Source: Hepsetus odoe | Taxonomy: Eukaryota > Chordata > Actinopteri > Characiformes > Hepsetidae | DNA length: 64,000 nucleotides | NCBI GenBank assembly: GCA_017165825.1 | Contig: CM029376.1 | Span: 15,969,110-16,033,109 of the forward strand | Direction: 5' to 3' | Part shown: positions 41,301 through 52,003 of the stretch, piece after piece | How positions within the stretch are numbered: position 1 is the first letter of the stretch | Layout: every line of letters starts with the position of its first letter | Translations under genes and position numbers: made by a program | The notes under the pieces: generated by a model | Told to the model about the DNA's origin: nothing | The model's database searches: none | Seen by the model: only the letters and a program-made list of their open reading frames with translations

Positions 41301-43691
41301 ATTTATTTATTAACAAGTTGATTCAAACTTTTATACACACTTATGTTAAGCATTTGTACTGCTTATAGGAAACTGTATACATGTTAATACCAACATTAAC
41401 TTTTGGGAGTTTTGCAGTAATTTGTGTTTCAGAAGGTTGTTTTTCACCTGGATCTTTAGGTTTTGTTGTAAAGTGCACGTTTGTAAATAACTCCTCCACT
41501 TTGCCACTCTGTGTGACAGGAGCCCATCTGAAAGTGTGTCCTGAAGGCTTCTCTTGCTGCACCTTGGAGATGGAGGAAAAGCTGAGTCAGCAGAGCCGAT
41601 CAGACCTGAAAGCTCCCGTCTCTCTGCTGAGCTCCAACTTGCAGAGTACCTTCACTCAGAGACACCAACACTTTGACCGTGAGTACACCTGAGGGTCCCA
41701 TACACAAAAATGGAATTCCAGTTAGTTATAGATGATATAGTATTATTTCTGTAGCTATACATGCAGCTCTTTAATGAATAATCAATTTCATTATGTTATA
41801 AATATGTAGCCTTACATTCTATTGCACTCCTGGGATCTTAAGTGCTGTTAGTCCTGTTCTGCGTTGCATTCAGAGTGCAACGGCATTGACAGACAGCTCC
41901 ACCTGGCAGAAACACAGGCTGTCTGTATGTTCGTCTCTCCACCTGTCCCTCAGAATCTCACAGTCATCTATCCCATGCATACACACAAGAAGCTTTCAGA
42001 AAGACCACACACACATCCAGATCCAGGCTTCTTCCCTCCAGTGCATATGGCTGTAAATATCAGTCATGGGAGGGGGATCAGGTTTTCGTTGTGCAAAGGG
42101 TGAGGCAGTGCATGGGAACATGGGACAGCAGTGCTGACTCATAGATAAGGGGAAAACCCCACAGATACGCTCTACGGGTCAGCACACACAGTCAGATTGA
42201 AAGGCTCTCACCACATTAATGTGTGATTTAAATACACTGTGCACACAATTCTTAGGCAAGTGAACATTTTGAGGATAAATTTTAATATGGAACAAATACA
42301 GTGCTTTCAGGCAATCCAACATGTTAACAACCCTGAAACCTGAATGTTTTACAAAGCAAATGTGAGCGTCAACATTCTCAGGGTGAAAACATGTACAATT
42401 ATTAGGCAACTGTTACTGTCTAGAACTATAATGCAAATAAAAGAAAAATTAAAATTTCCATCTGCTAAAATGAGAATAATAAGCAAACAATTAATTAAAA
42501 AATTACAAATTAACATTTGACATTTCCACAAAAAAAAAAAATCAGTGACCAATATAGCCATCCTTCTTTTCAATAATAGTTATAAACCTTCCATTCATGG
42601 AGTCGGTCAGCCTCCCAGACACTGTTCAGAGAAGTGAACTGTTTTCTTCCCTGTAATTTTCCCATTTAAGAAGAGCCCACAATAGAGTTCTCAATAGGGT
42701 TTAGGTCAGGTGAGGAAGGGGGCCATGTTGTTATTCTTTCATCTTTAAGGACTTTACTAATCACGCTGTGGAGAACTTTCATGCATGCATTGTCCTGCAT
42801 AAAAATCATGGTCTTCTTGAAAAATGCAGATTTTTAACTGTCTCACCGCTTGAGGAAAGTGTTTTCTAAAAGCTGGCAGTAGGTTTGGGAGTTGATTTTG
42901 AGTCCATCTTCAGCCCAGAGAGGTCCAACTGGCTCGTATTTAATAATACCAACCCATACCAGTACCCCACCACCACCTTGCTGGCATCTGAGTTGAAGTG
43001 GAGCTCTGCCCATTACTGATCCAGCCACGGGCCAGTCCATCTGGTCCATCAGGAATCATGCACATCTCATCAGTCCAGAAAACGTTTGGAAAAATCTGAC
43101 TTGAGATATTTCTTGGCCCAGTGTTAACGTTTCATTTTATGTGTCCTATTCAGTGGTGGTCGGGTTTCAGCCTTCCTAAACTTGGCCATGTCTCTGAGCT
43201 CTGCACACCTTATGGACACTGTAGGTAGGTTGAGGTACTGAAATATGACAGTACAGGAGGATCATGGATACCTGGTAGCTTCATGTTTTGATTCTGCTCA
43301 AATCTTTGGCAGCTAATTAGCTTTTCTTTTTACAATTTTTCACTTTGCAGAGTTTTTTTTTTTTTTTTTTTTTTTGGGCCATTTTGCCTGAGGAAAAGGA
43401 GCTGCCAAATAAGTATGCACACCTTGATCTAGAGTGTTGATCTCCTTCCACACCCTCCATAATTTGTGCTTAAATCCAATAAGCATACAAGTTTATACAG
43501 CTTGGAGCTGGAATATATGCATATAAATATACTAACTTGCCTAATAATTGTGCACACAGTGTAGCATTTATCTACAGATAAGTAAACAGTTACATTGTAA
43601 GGCAGGACAGTACAGTGTAAATCTTAACACTTACAACTATTTCATTTCATTACATTTCTGTGGAAAGCAATCCATACATAATCATCATATA

Positions 43692-43728
<37 letters not shown>

Positions 43729-46700
43729 GATATATATTTTTATATAACTGTTGATTAAAGGAGAATAACCTGAGCTGTTAAACTCATGAGATTTTACCTC
43801 AGGCCTTGAAGAGCGTAACTGTAATAGGTACCTTACCACACATGTCAGATACACAGTAGGTGTAAGGCACAATGAGACATGACATATCATCCTTCCAGAC
43901 ATGTTGTTATCCACTGGTGCGATCCCAGTCATTTGAAAAAAGATATTCTTTTGTGTGCAAGTCCCCACATGGACTGGCAGGGGAGTATGGTTCTTTGAAA
44001 TCGGCCCAACCATGCTGCCTCTTTTGACCTTTTGAAATACTGTAAATTGCAATAAATGAACCTCTAAGTTTTCAGTGATGGAAGGGTGGTGTGAGTTTCA
44101 CCAGCAGAGGTAAGTGTCATGGATTGCCCTGTTTACACTGAAACCTCAAAAATGAGCTTTTCCTCTCGAAGGAAAGACCCACAGGAAAAGACACAACATA
44201 TTTACAGCAGATGTATAAAAGTATAAAAATAAAACATGTAAACTGAGAATGCAGCGGAGTATCCACTGGTGTGCACACAGTCATTTGATTTTGTTTGTTT
44301 GTTTGTTTTGTTTTGGTTTTTTTGGGGGGGGGGTTTTGACAGTCCAGTGGGGTGACTTTGGCAGAAAAGAGTGGTGCTTTGAAATAGGTTCAACCATGCT
44401 ATCCCTCTGGCACAAATTTAAAAAGACTACCGGGCATTATGTGGAGAACAGCTCTTTGAGTCTTGCATTGGCATAAGACACATTATGGTGGGCTTGTGAT
44501 TGGAGAAGATATAGTGTGTCTTAGCATCATGTGACCCTCAGGGTCAGCAAGAGCCATGAATCAAGAGAGAACATGTGGAGGGAGAGATGAAAAGGTATTC
44601 ATTTGGATACCGGCCTTGCATTTGTGAAAATAGATGCTGCTGATTGATAGTTTTTATTGGAGGGTGTGCGTCGATTTTAAAATGAAAAAGGAAAAAAAAA
44701 ATACAGGCAGTGATGGTGAATGAGAATGTGTGTATTGCAGCCAGATGTGAGCAGGAATGTGACGTGTTGGAATGCGGTGGCAGCCTGATTCCTCCCCCTC
44801 TCCTTCTCCTTGCTCCCTATTCTATTTGCCTTTTGTTCCTTTTCTCTTCTTTTCTCTCTACCATCACTCTGTTCTGCCTTTCATTTCTTCTACAGCTCCA
44901 TGTTCTCAGTGCTTTTGAACTGTTACCGTGGGAATAAGCTTAAAAGTGCTGGTCTCTGCACACTGTGAAAAAGGCTCAGGCACTTGGTTTAATGAGCTAA
45001 ACATCTATAAAACTCCAGTAACATGCTATATGCTCTTAGTGTATCAATGATGCCTGTCATTATTTTGGACATGCCCAAAATGTTTAAGAATTTTGACCTT
45101 TTTATGTTCTGTAAATTGTGATAGTGGAGCTAGTGATGGAAGGATAGTGTTAGTTTATCACCAGCAGAGGTAAGTGTTACGGATTCCTCTGGCACTGGAA
45201 ATATCCAAAAATGAGCTTTTCCTCTCAACAAAAAGACCCACAGGAAACAGCAACATATTTACAGCAGTGATGTAAAAGATAATAAAATACGCAAACAAAA
45301 CTAGTAAACTGAGAATGCAGAAAAAAATTCCGCATTGATTACCAAGCTGCATGGTCATTAAACAAAATGAACAAACACGCACACATAAGGAAGTTTAGTT
45401 TTTGGGTGTGTGTGGGTGGGAATAGGGGGATGCAACACAGAGCAATTTCAGCTTGGACAGCCTGGAGGTTTCAGCCATGGCTAATTAAGCTCTTGGCCAG
45501 AAATAGTTCTTCTGATGCTCAGTGTGTTTGTTTCCTCCCTGTGTGTCCGGTCTGGGTAACCCTGTCCAGATCAGCCTTGTCTGGGGTCTAAGCTGCAGGA
45601 TTAACCCCCTACCAATGCTCCCATCTCCTGCACCACCACCACACAGCAGGGTGCCCACAGTTCTACAAGAAAAGAAAGGAGTTCACCAACTAATTGGCAC
45701 AAATGGGGAGCAATTACTGGCTGAGACAAGAAAGAGCATGGGAGATGAATCGGAGAGATGGATGGATGGATATATGAAGAAAAGGAGGATCTTGGTTGGC
45801 CGGAAGCTTCTCTTTTTTGTGTTTTTAGGATGGTGTGGCAATATTTAAAAGTGTTAGTTGTGTTTTTCCTGGGAGGGGAACAAATGGGTAGGTCACTGGA
45901 GAAAAGCAAAGAGAAAGTCTTGCAGAAAGACAGTGTGGCCTATTTAGGGCAGTCTACACTGGAAAAGTGAGGAAATTGTGCACACAGACTAAGCACTCTT
46001 GACATAGAACAATAGTACTACTGGATACCTTTGCATATACCCTTTTACACATTTTCTGAACCAGTGGCAGGCAAATAAGCTAACTTAAATGGAAAAATCA
46101 GAAAGGAGATTCATAGATTATCCGTTTGCAGACAGAACCATGAATGCAAAACGTGCCTTTAATGATAAACCAAGCTGCATGTTACTTTTTTTTTTTTTTC
46201 GCATGATTTGCTGTTTAGTTGTTTGTCATTGCTTTAGATTTGTTTGATATGTTAAAGGAGTGCAGAATACCTAACATCTGACACAACTCAAATTTGAATC
46301 CCTTTTTTTTTTTGAGGGCATTTCACATTGATCTCTCTACTCTGTCTGTTTGGTGACTCACCCTTGAGGTCCCAGACTGTGATTCAGCACTCCCCCCAAA
46401 AAAAACATGTTCCTAATCATGGCTGTGCTCCTTTAAACTTGTGGTAGATCTGGCATTCCTCTTTGCCCTTGGGATAAGGTGCCATAGCCCTTTTGTTATA
46501 ATTTGTGTCAATGGAGCGTGGAACCGGGTGCTTTCTACCTCTGCATAGGTCAAGGGCTGAAGGATCAGAGCTCGGCACATAGGCTGCCATGTTTCTGGTA
46601 TCTGTGAGTTACACAACGTATTCGGGAGGAGGAGGGGTGCTAGAAAAAAGGCCTCCACTTAGCCTCCCTATTTAAAAAATAAGAAGGCTATGTATGTGTA

Positions 46701-49700
46701 TACATTTTACGTACATGTGTATATGTACACATACTCCCCCACACACACACACCTACCATTTTGCTGAGCGTATGTCTATGTGAGGTGGAAGTGATTAGCT
46801 GATTTGAGGAAGGTGTCTGTGTTCATAATGTTTTAAAGTATTAGTGCAAACCTGGTGTTACAGATTTTTACAAGACCATCTAGTGACAAACAAGGACCTT
46901 TAAATGCAACAAGTCACATGAACCTAAGTGCCCCAGAGTATTTATTTTAATAAGCAGAATGAAGCTAGAGTTGAAACAAAAGAAAACCGTAACTGCATGT
47001 GATTGCAAGTGTATGAGTTAATGCCCATTTATGTGTTAGGCATGAAAGAAAGGTGAGGCATTTTTCTGTGGAATTCTCATTTTTTGCAGATTAAAAAAGC
47101 AAGGAAAAAGGTTTCATGGAAGAGAGGGGCTGGATTATTTGGGGGTGGTTGGGGGCGAGGGAGGGGTTGACATTCCACAGGATGAAGTAGGTCATTGTTC
47201 CCTGTCTTCACTGAAGAGGGCTTTCTGAAGGAACTGATGAACTGAAAGCAAGTGAGAGGGAATGAGAGAGGGGCTCGAGGCAGGGTACAGGTCCCTTTTC
47301 AGGGAGGGGGGTCCGCATTATTCAGTAATCCTATTGAAAGCTCCTCTCTGAAGGACGAAGCAGGAGCAGCACAGAGCGAAAGGAAGGGAAAAAAAGTGAA
47401 TGGAATGTGACAACAGAAAAATGCCATTGATAGTGGTCAGTCTCAACTGGCTTGATGGGTGAGACGTTGCCATTTGAGCAGCAAGTTAAAGGTTTTTTTT
47501 TTTTCCCCCTCTTCCCCCTCCTTTCTCTTTTCTGTCCTCTCAGCTCTTTTCTTCTGTGGGTGATTTTTTCTTTTTCTTTTTCTTTTCCCCTAGACCTTAA
47601 AGACTCTGCAGGGGAATGTTGTTTGAGAACAACGTTGGGTCAAATGGAATACGCATTAATATGTTTAGATAACAACCCTGTGCTTTTCTGGCCTCGCTGG
47701 CAGACTTAGTGGTTTTTCCAGAGGCAGAGAGCAAGGCGGGCTCTGGGATTCATGGAGCACTAAATCTCACCCTCTTGAGTGTCATTTCAAAGATAAAGTA
47801 ATGTAGATTTGGCCAAAACAAGTTCCTAAGTAGTGAGAACAGCCGAGCAATGTCCTATTGTACATTCCTTCAGTTGTGTTCAAATTATTCAAGTATTTTA
47901 ACAAGTGTGTTTGTAATTAAGCACACACATTTATGTCCTCCAGATAGAATTGTAAATTGGCACACTTACTGGGTGCAAATTCCCTACTGTCCATGTCCAT
48001 GATCCCAATTTGTCATAACACCTCAGAGTGGAATGTTTAAGATTCATGTTCGGCTACAGGAAATAACACACACATGGAATAATCATTTATCATGCTTTGG
48101 TATGTTTAGAGCTTACTGAGTTATCTTTTGTCTTCTCCACTCACTCGATTTTACTCCCTTTCTGTTGCCTCCTTCCCCTCTCAGAGTTCTTCAAAGAACT
48201 GCTCGACAATGCAGAGAAGTCACTCCATGACATGTTTGTGCGTACCTATGGAGTGATGTACGTGAACAATGCTCAGCTGTTCAAGAAATTCTTCCAGGAG
48301 TTGCAGCGCTACTATGTCTCTGGGGGTGCTGCAGTGCACTTGGACACCATGCTGGCTGAGTTCTGGGCAGAGCTGCTGGAGCGCATGTTCAAACTGGTCA
48401 ATGTGCAGTATGAGTTCAGCGACACCTACATGGAGTGTGTGAGCCGGCACACAGAGCAGCTCAAGCCCTTCGGCGATGTGCCGCGCAAGCTGCGACTACA
48501 GCTCACTCGTGCCTTTGTGGCAGCCCGCACCTTTACCCTTGGCTTGGCACTCATTCCCGAGGTGGTCAGCAAAGTATCTACAGTAAGTGACATGGTTTTG
48601 AGATACGGGTTAATTATAGTCATTAGTCAAGATGGAAGAGGTGGGAAAACAGTTTAGTGTATTAATGTGAACCGTACTTCTTAGGACAAGGAACACAGAA
48701 TGGGCCAGAAGTCTGTTAATAACTTCCCTCATGTCACTGGGCTGAATTATACTGCCTTCTGCAAATCCAGCAATATCAGTTATTAAGTATTAATCCTGAA
48801 AAGTGTTCCAGTTAAATCGTTTCATTTAACACATTTAAGAATTTTAGCAATAATTGTCTGACGTACCAGAATAGCTGAAGTGGCCTCCTGTAAAAACGTA
48901 AAGAAAATCCTTCTGCATATAAGTAAAAAAATAAACTTAATAAAAATCAGATCAAACAAAGCTGATTAAGTCAGCTTTACAAAAACACCTACATGGACAA
49001 TGTTCTTTCTCTGTTGGTTTATAATTAATTGTGTGCTGCATCTTATGAGTTAGGCTTGGTTACTCCAGGTCTGTAGTCTCTTTAGAATACTATTTAATGA
49101 CCTCTTTTCTCCCCCCTTATTACAGGTGAGCGCGTCTCCAAGTTGTGTGCGTGCAGCAATGAAAATGCTTTACTGCCCATACTGTACAGGCCAGGTTGCT
49201 TTGAAGCCTTGTAAGAACTATTGCCTCAATGTGATGCGCGGTTGTCTGGCCAATCAAGCTGACCTGGACACTGAATGGAACAACTTTCTGGGTAAGTCAC
49301 AACCATGAGAACCAGTCACAAAAACATATTTCCTTCATTTATGCACAAATCTTTATTTTTACAGACAGTTCATGAATAGAGTCTGTTTAACTTTAATCAA
49401 AATTCTTATAACCTTTAAGATTACTACTTAAAAGGTCAGCGTGAGGTCCAAATATGCATGGAGTGAGGATTTAACTGATTAATCTCTGAATTAAATACTT
49501 TGTAGCAGAAGGTGCTAAAAATAAGACCTGGACATTGTGTCAAAGATATCTTAGATTTTACTCTGGTTGCTTCAATGTGGTGTGGCTTTTGTGAATGTGT
49601 AGCTGGTGCAGTCCCTACTTCTGACACATGCTCACACATGCATATATATACCCAAGTATGTACTTAGTTTGTACTTAGGAGAATGCTGAGACTGGCTTTA

Positions 49701-51639
49701 CTCACCCAGCATGTCAGCTTTGTGGTGCCTTAATTGGGGCGCCTAGTTAAGACCCATGACTGTTTTACAAGCTGTGATTGTGGCAGCCTGCTGAGCCTCA
49801 TCCCCTAGATTTGTGCTCCCCCTAGTGGTGTAGATTAGTTACAGCAAAACATTGAACGGTCAGACTGAATTGAAGCAAGAGTTTCTAACTTTTTGAATTG
49901 ATGGGCCAGAGCACTTTAGTTTCAGTGTTTTTTTTTTTTTTAATATACTATGTTTTACTATTAGATGCCATGCTGAGTCTGGCTGAGAGACTGGAGGGCC
50001 CATTCAACTTTGAGTCAGTGATGGATCCCATTGATGTGAAAATCTCAGATGCTATCATGAACATGCAAGAAAACAGCATGCAAGTTTCACAGAAGGTCAG
50101 ATGCTTCTTAATTGTTTTATTTCCAAACAGGGTTAATAATTTGATATAAAGAAAAGAGAAATAAAAGTATTTAATGAAATGCTTAAATGTTTGGTTTCTT
50201 AGGTGTTTCAGGGTTGTGGACAGCCTAAACCCACATACCGTTCTCGCCGTTCTATGAAAGACTCAGGCTTCCCTGGCCGATTCCGCCCCTATAGCCCTGA
50301 TGCCAGACCCACTACTGCAGCTGGCACTAATATGGACAGACTGGTAACATATTTTGACTCAGATCTCTGATCATTTTGATGGCCAACATTGTAGAATTGT
50401 ATAATGAATTCACCACATGAGTGTTTTTGTGAAAACTTTAAGGATGAAAGTCAAGAAATGTAACTGAACAATGTCCCTGAACTTGTCACCTAGGTGACTG
50501 ATGTGAAGAAGAAACTGAAGCATGCTAAGAAATTCTGGTCCACATTGCCAGAGACCGTGTGTGTTGAAGAAAGGGTTGCCCAGGGTGATGAGTGCTGGAA
50601 TGGCACAGCCAAAAGCAGGTGAGAAAAAAAACTTAGTTGAGTACAATAACTAAGCAAACAATAGTGGTTGGCATTAGAGTATTCAAATTCCTCTTAAAAT
50701 TTCTGTTATTTCCACCTTAGGTACGAGTCTGTAGTCATGGGCAATGGTTTGGCCAACCAGGTCTCCAATCCCCATGTTGAAGTGGACATCACCAAACCAG
50801 ATATTGTCATTCGCCGACAAATTTCTGTGCTAAAAGAGATGACCAGCTGGCTGAAGGCTGCCCACAGTGGAAACGACATCACTTTTGAAAATGGTAAGGA
50901 TGAAACATTCTTCAGACTTTGTGCTGTAAATTTAAGGGTACCATCTTTTCTCTAGAGCTTCCAGGTACTGGCCATTAACCTTTTTGCACTGCACAGTTTA
51001 TTTTAATTTAATGCTATTTAATTTTATGAGTTTAGCAAGAGTGTGTTGAAATATTTTAAACCTTAAAGTTGGTTTGGTTACTGTATACCAAGAAACTAAA
51101 GTAAAGTTTCCAGCTGCTCTTTGGGGAGGTTTTTGTTTTGCTCAGTCCCAAACTGCTGTACCAGGTATGCTTAGAGCGAAGTAGTATAGGAATTGTTTCT
51201 TAATGTTGTTCCTGGGGACCCACACCTAAATTAACTCACCAGCTAAAAAGCATACAGTGTGCATGGACAGGAAATATTTGAAATCATGGAGGTCAGTAGG
51301 TCACCACAAGCAGTATAAAGAAACCCTTTTTACTCTCTTTTAACATAATTTAAAATATTACAAAACAAAATTCAGCAAACATGGCACTTATTAATATTAA
51401 CTACCCCATTATCTTTCCTCTCTACAGAAGATGATGGCAGCGGAGAAGAAAGCGGCAGTGGCTGTGATTCACCTTCTTGTGACAATGACAAAGATATTTA
51501 CTTCTCCACCCCCTCACCTGTCAATCCCCGCATTCTTCAAATGGAGAATTCCTCCAGCGGTGTGCGATTGGCCCCCCCTAGCCTGACCTTTGCTCTGGCA
51601 GGCCTTATTCTGGCTCTCCTGGCTTCCCACACCAGATAA
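26162..51639 (+). CDS. gpc4: glypican-4-type proteoglycan core, complete, nine coding exons
   Basis: GPI-anchored heparan sulfate proteoglycan; GPC4 (zebrafish knypek) modulates Wnt/PCP and FGF signalling at the cell surface. Exons: 26162-26315, 41520-41678, 48185-48582, 49126-49291, 49965-50095, 50203-50343, 50494-50618, 50721-50893, 51428-51639. All introns are GT-AG, phases are compatible, and the total is 1659 nt, 552 residues (human GPC4 is about 556). An in-frame TAG at 26111 supports the start. Residues 1-21 are a signal peptide (VFVSAAA before EQKSK). All 14 family cysteines are present: C28, three in exon 2, one in exon 3, six in exon 4, one in exon 6, two in exon 7. R349-S-R-R352 is a consensus furin site. 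Ser487, 491 and 493 in GSGEESGSG are heparan sulfate sites. The tail after N523-SSSG is a GPI signal. It matches GPC4 at the N-terminus but GPC6 in parts of exons 4-6; neighbours favour gpc4. Confidence 0.93.
26630..26656. repeat. (CA)n microsatellite
   Basis: About 13 CA units at the start of gpc4 intron 1. Confidence 0.9.
27538..27587. repeat. Poly(T)-rich tract
   Basis: Fifty bases of T runs broken by single C pairs in gpc4 intron 1; not at a splice acceptor. Confidence 0.9.
30695..30708 (+). promoter_or_regulatory. CTCF-like motif in gpc4 intron 1
   Basis: CCAGCAGGGGGTAG is close to the vertebrate CTCF core (CCASYAGRKGGC). Motif match only. Confidence 0.35.
31762..31989 (-). CDS. Hypothetical antisense short membrane ORF (75 codons, or 36 from the inner ATG)
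   Basis: I do not recognise this ORF. It lies on the minus strand inside gpc4 intron 1, in a stretch of higher GC than its surroundings. The inner ATG at 31879 has a strong context (A at -3, G at +4). It starts a 36-residue peptide: a short polar head (MALGDHKNSTT) and then one continuous hydrophobic segment, IGIIGTIILIGFIIARVITA, long enough to span a membrane. A splice-acceptor-like sequence (ctctctccacag) ends just 5' of this ATG on the minus strand, so this could be a last exon rather than a whole gene. Chance hydrophobicity is the main alternative. Confidence 0.25.
   Translation of the reverse strand: MGVISKDYSGSGTLPDPGLLPKTQASSWLKSRHSLHSHKMALGDHKNSTTIGIIGTIILIGFIIARVITALGLNL
32933..32960. 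repeat. (AT)n microsatellite
   Basis: About 14 AT units following an A run. Confidence 0.95.
35333..35377. repeat. (TG)n microsatellite
   Basis: About 22 TG units. Confidence 0.95.
36213..36364. mobile_element. Fold-back MITE, about 150 bp
   Basis: The left arm ccagtcctggagggctggtg plus tcctgcagagtttgg is mirrored by the right arm ccaaactgtgcaggacacta plus gcccttcaggactg. This gives a palindromic non-autonomous DNA element with no coding capacity. Confidence 0.75.
36474..36590 (+). mobile_element. SINE family B
   Basis: A box tggtctagtggtgggatac, B box ggttcgactcc, then gggcaagacccttatccctg. It lacks the 3' tail. Head to body matches the copies at 11640 and 62857. Confidence 0.8.
40093..40334 (-). 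mobile_element. SINE family A (minus)
   Basis: Left end gaagtgaaagtgaagtgaat is the tail, and the centre caagggtacctcagggtggc is the body. The B box is represented by actagaaccca. Confidence 0.8.
41520..41678 (+). CDS. gpc4: gpc4 exon 2
   Basis: Acceptor gtgtgacag, donor gtgagt. It encodes GAHLKVCPEGFSCCTLEMEE, with the CxxxxxCC cysteine trio of glypicans, then SQQSRSDLKA as in GPC4/GPC6. Confidence 0.92.
42780..43100 (-). pseudogene. Transposase pseudogene fragment
   Basis: Minus-strand coding relic inside the 1.3-kb transposon. The pieces are WTDEMCM, then an ORF of about 68 codons with VGPLWAEDGLKINSQTYCQL and LLENTFLKR. In another frame comes FFKKTMIFMQDNACM. The order matches DDE transposases of the Tc1/mariner superfamily. 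In-frame stops and a frame change make it non-functional. Confidence 0.75.
43353..43375. repeat. Poly(T) tract inside the transposon
   Basis: 23 consecutive T within the transposon. Confidence 0.9.
43694..43727. repeat. Poly(T) tract, 34 bases
   Basis: Pure T run 130 bases beyond the transposon right end. Confidence 0.95.
44022..44254 (+). repeat. Local direct repeat, copy 1
   Basis: Shares with the 45091 copy accagcagaggtaagtgt, aaaaatgagcttttcctctc, agacccacaggaaa, aacatatttacagcag and gtaaactgagaatgcag in the same order. Confidence 0.85.
45091..45320 (+). repeat. Local direct repeat, copy 2
   Basis: Second copy, about 1070 bases downstream, same orientation and order of shared blocks, moderately diverged. 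Confidence 0.85.
48185..48582 (+). CDS. gpc4: gpc4 exon 3
   Basis: Acceptor cttcccctctcag, donor gtaagt. Largest exon (398 nt). It encodes the alpha-helical N-lobe: FFKELLDNAEKSLHDMF, then TEQLKPFGDVPRKL, AFVAARTF and VVSKVST, nearly invariant in GPC4/GPC6. Confidence 0.95.
49126..49291 (+). CDS. gpc4: gpc4 exon 4 (cysteine-rich)
   Basis: Acceptor ttattacag, donor gtaagt. It encodes six cysteines in KMLYCPYCTG, KPCKNYCLNVMRGCLANQAD and the preceding SC, the glypican signature region. CPYC and QADLDTEWN are closer to GPC6 than to human GPC4. Confidence 0.95.
49292..49964 (+). other. gpc4 intron 4
   Basis: No gene. It contains a CTCF-like motif on the minus strand at 49815-49828 (CCACTAGGGGGAGC) and a T-rich acceptor tract. 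Confidence 0.6.
49815..49828 (-). promoter_or_regulatory. CTCF-like motif in gpc4 intron 4
   Basis: CCACTAGGGGGAGC on the minus strand is a strong match to the CTCF core. Motif evidence only. Confidence 0.4.
49965..50095 (+). CDS. gpc4: gpc4 exon 5
   Basis: Acceptor ttttactattag, donor gtcaga (weaker than the others). It encodes AERLEGPFNFESVMDPIDVK and ISDAIMNMQENSMQVSQK, highly conserved. Confidence 0.95.
50203..50343 (+). CDS. gpc4: gpc4 exon 6 (processing site)
   Basis: Acceptor ggtttcttag, donor gtaaca. It encodes VFQGCGQPKPTYRSRRSMKD, with a furin-type RSRR site, then RPTTAAGTNMDRL. Glypicans are cut here into disulfide-linked N and C parts. Confidence 0.94.
50494..50618 (+). CDS. gpc4: gpc4 exon 7
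   Basis: Acceptor gtcacctag, donor gtgaga. It encodes VTDVKKKLKHAKKFWSTLPE and the last two conserved cysteines, with a potential N-glycosylation site in ECWNGTAKS. Confidence 0.94.
50721..50893 (+). CDS. gpc4: gpc4 exon 8
   Basis: Acceptor tccaccttag, donor gtaagg. It encodes GNGLANQVSNPHVEVDITKP, then the helix RRQISVLKEMTSWLKAAHSG. Confidence 0.94.
51428..51639 (+). CDS. gpc4: gpc4 exon 9 (HS sites, GPI signal)
   Basis: Acceptor ctctctacag. It encodes EDDGSGEESGSGCDS with three SG dipeptides in an acidic context, a serine/proline linker, and the hydrophobic C-terminal segment LTFALAGLILALLA before TAA at 51637. Confidence 0.94.
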
Positions 51640-51963
51640 GAGCACCCTTTAGAGAATGGAGATGAACATTACTGAGGAACATGAAACTGTCAGAGAACAT
51701 TTTAAGAAAAAGAATAAAAAAGACAGCCATGGGGACTAAGGTCTGCCTGCTATCTAAGGAAGACAAGTTATTAATGTTGTAACTTCACCTTTTTATATGA
51801 AATGGACAGCCATGTGCAGCAGTGGAATTCACAACAGCAGTACTCCTCCCTTCGGTCTGTTTCCACAATGGACTTTGCTCCCTTGAGCTATTATCAGTGT
51901 TCACAGTCATTACCATTGATAATTTCCTTCCCAAATGAGCTTTCGTTATTGACCTCTGTTGTG

Positions 51964-52003
51964 TTTTTTTTTTTTTTTTTTTTTGTTTGTTTTTTTTTTT
52001 TTT
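51964..52003. repeat. Two adjacent poly(T) tracts
   Basis: Runs of 21 and 14 T separated by gtttg. Confidence 0.95.

Larger units (their letters stand above)
26316..41519 (+). other. gpc4 intron 1 (15.2 kb)
   Basis: GT-AG intron. It holds homopolymer T/A runs (27538-27587, 28141-28159, 28538-28556, 38927-38948), AT and TG microsatellites (32933-32960, 35333-35377), a fold-back MITE (36213-36364), SINEs (36474-36590, 40093-40334), a CTCF-like motif (30695), and an antisense transmembrane ORF (31762-31989). Nothing else coding was recognised. Confidence 0.75.
42235..43561 (-). mobile_element. Tc1/mariner-type DNA transposon, decayed
   Basis: Inverted ends: left CACTGTGCACACAATTCTTA and right (reverse complement) CACTGTGTGCACAATTATTA, both continuing GGCAAGT. 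TA dinucleotides flank at 42233 and 43562, the target duplication expected of this superfamily. The minus strand holds broken transposase pieces: WTDE near a first catalytic region, GGGVLVWVGIIKYEPVGPLW, and FMQDNACMH, the QDNA-type second Asp motif. Frames are broken by stops and a frameshift, so it is inactive. Length 1327 bp. Confidence 0.85.
41679..48184 (+). other. gpc4 intron 2 (6.5 kb)
   Basis: It holds the Tc1/mariner relic (42235-43561), a 34-T run (43694-43727), a two-copy direct repeat (44022-44254 and 45091-45320), and a GA-rich stretch at about 47150-47410. No coding exon recognised. Confidence 0.75.

Noticed and set aside
51713..51718. AATAAA as the main gpc4 polyadenylation signal
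   Set aside because: Only 74 bases after the stop and no clear GT-rich downstream element; the 54259 signal is better formed. Kept as a possible minor site.
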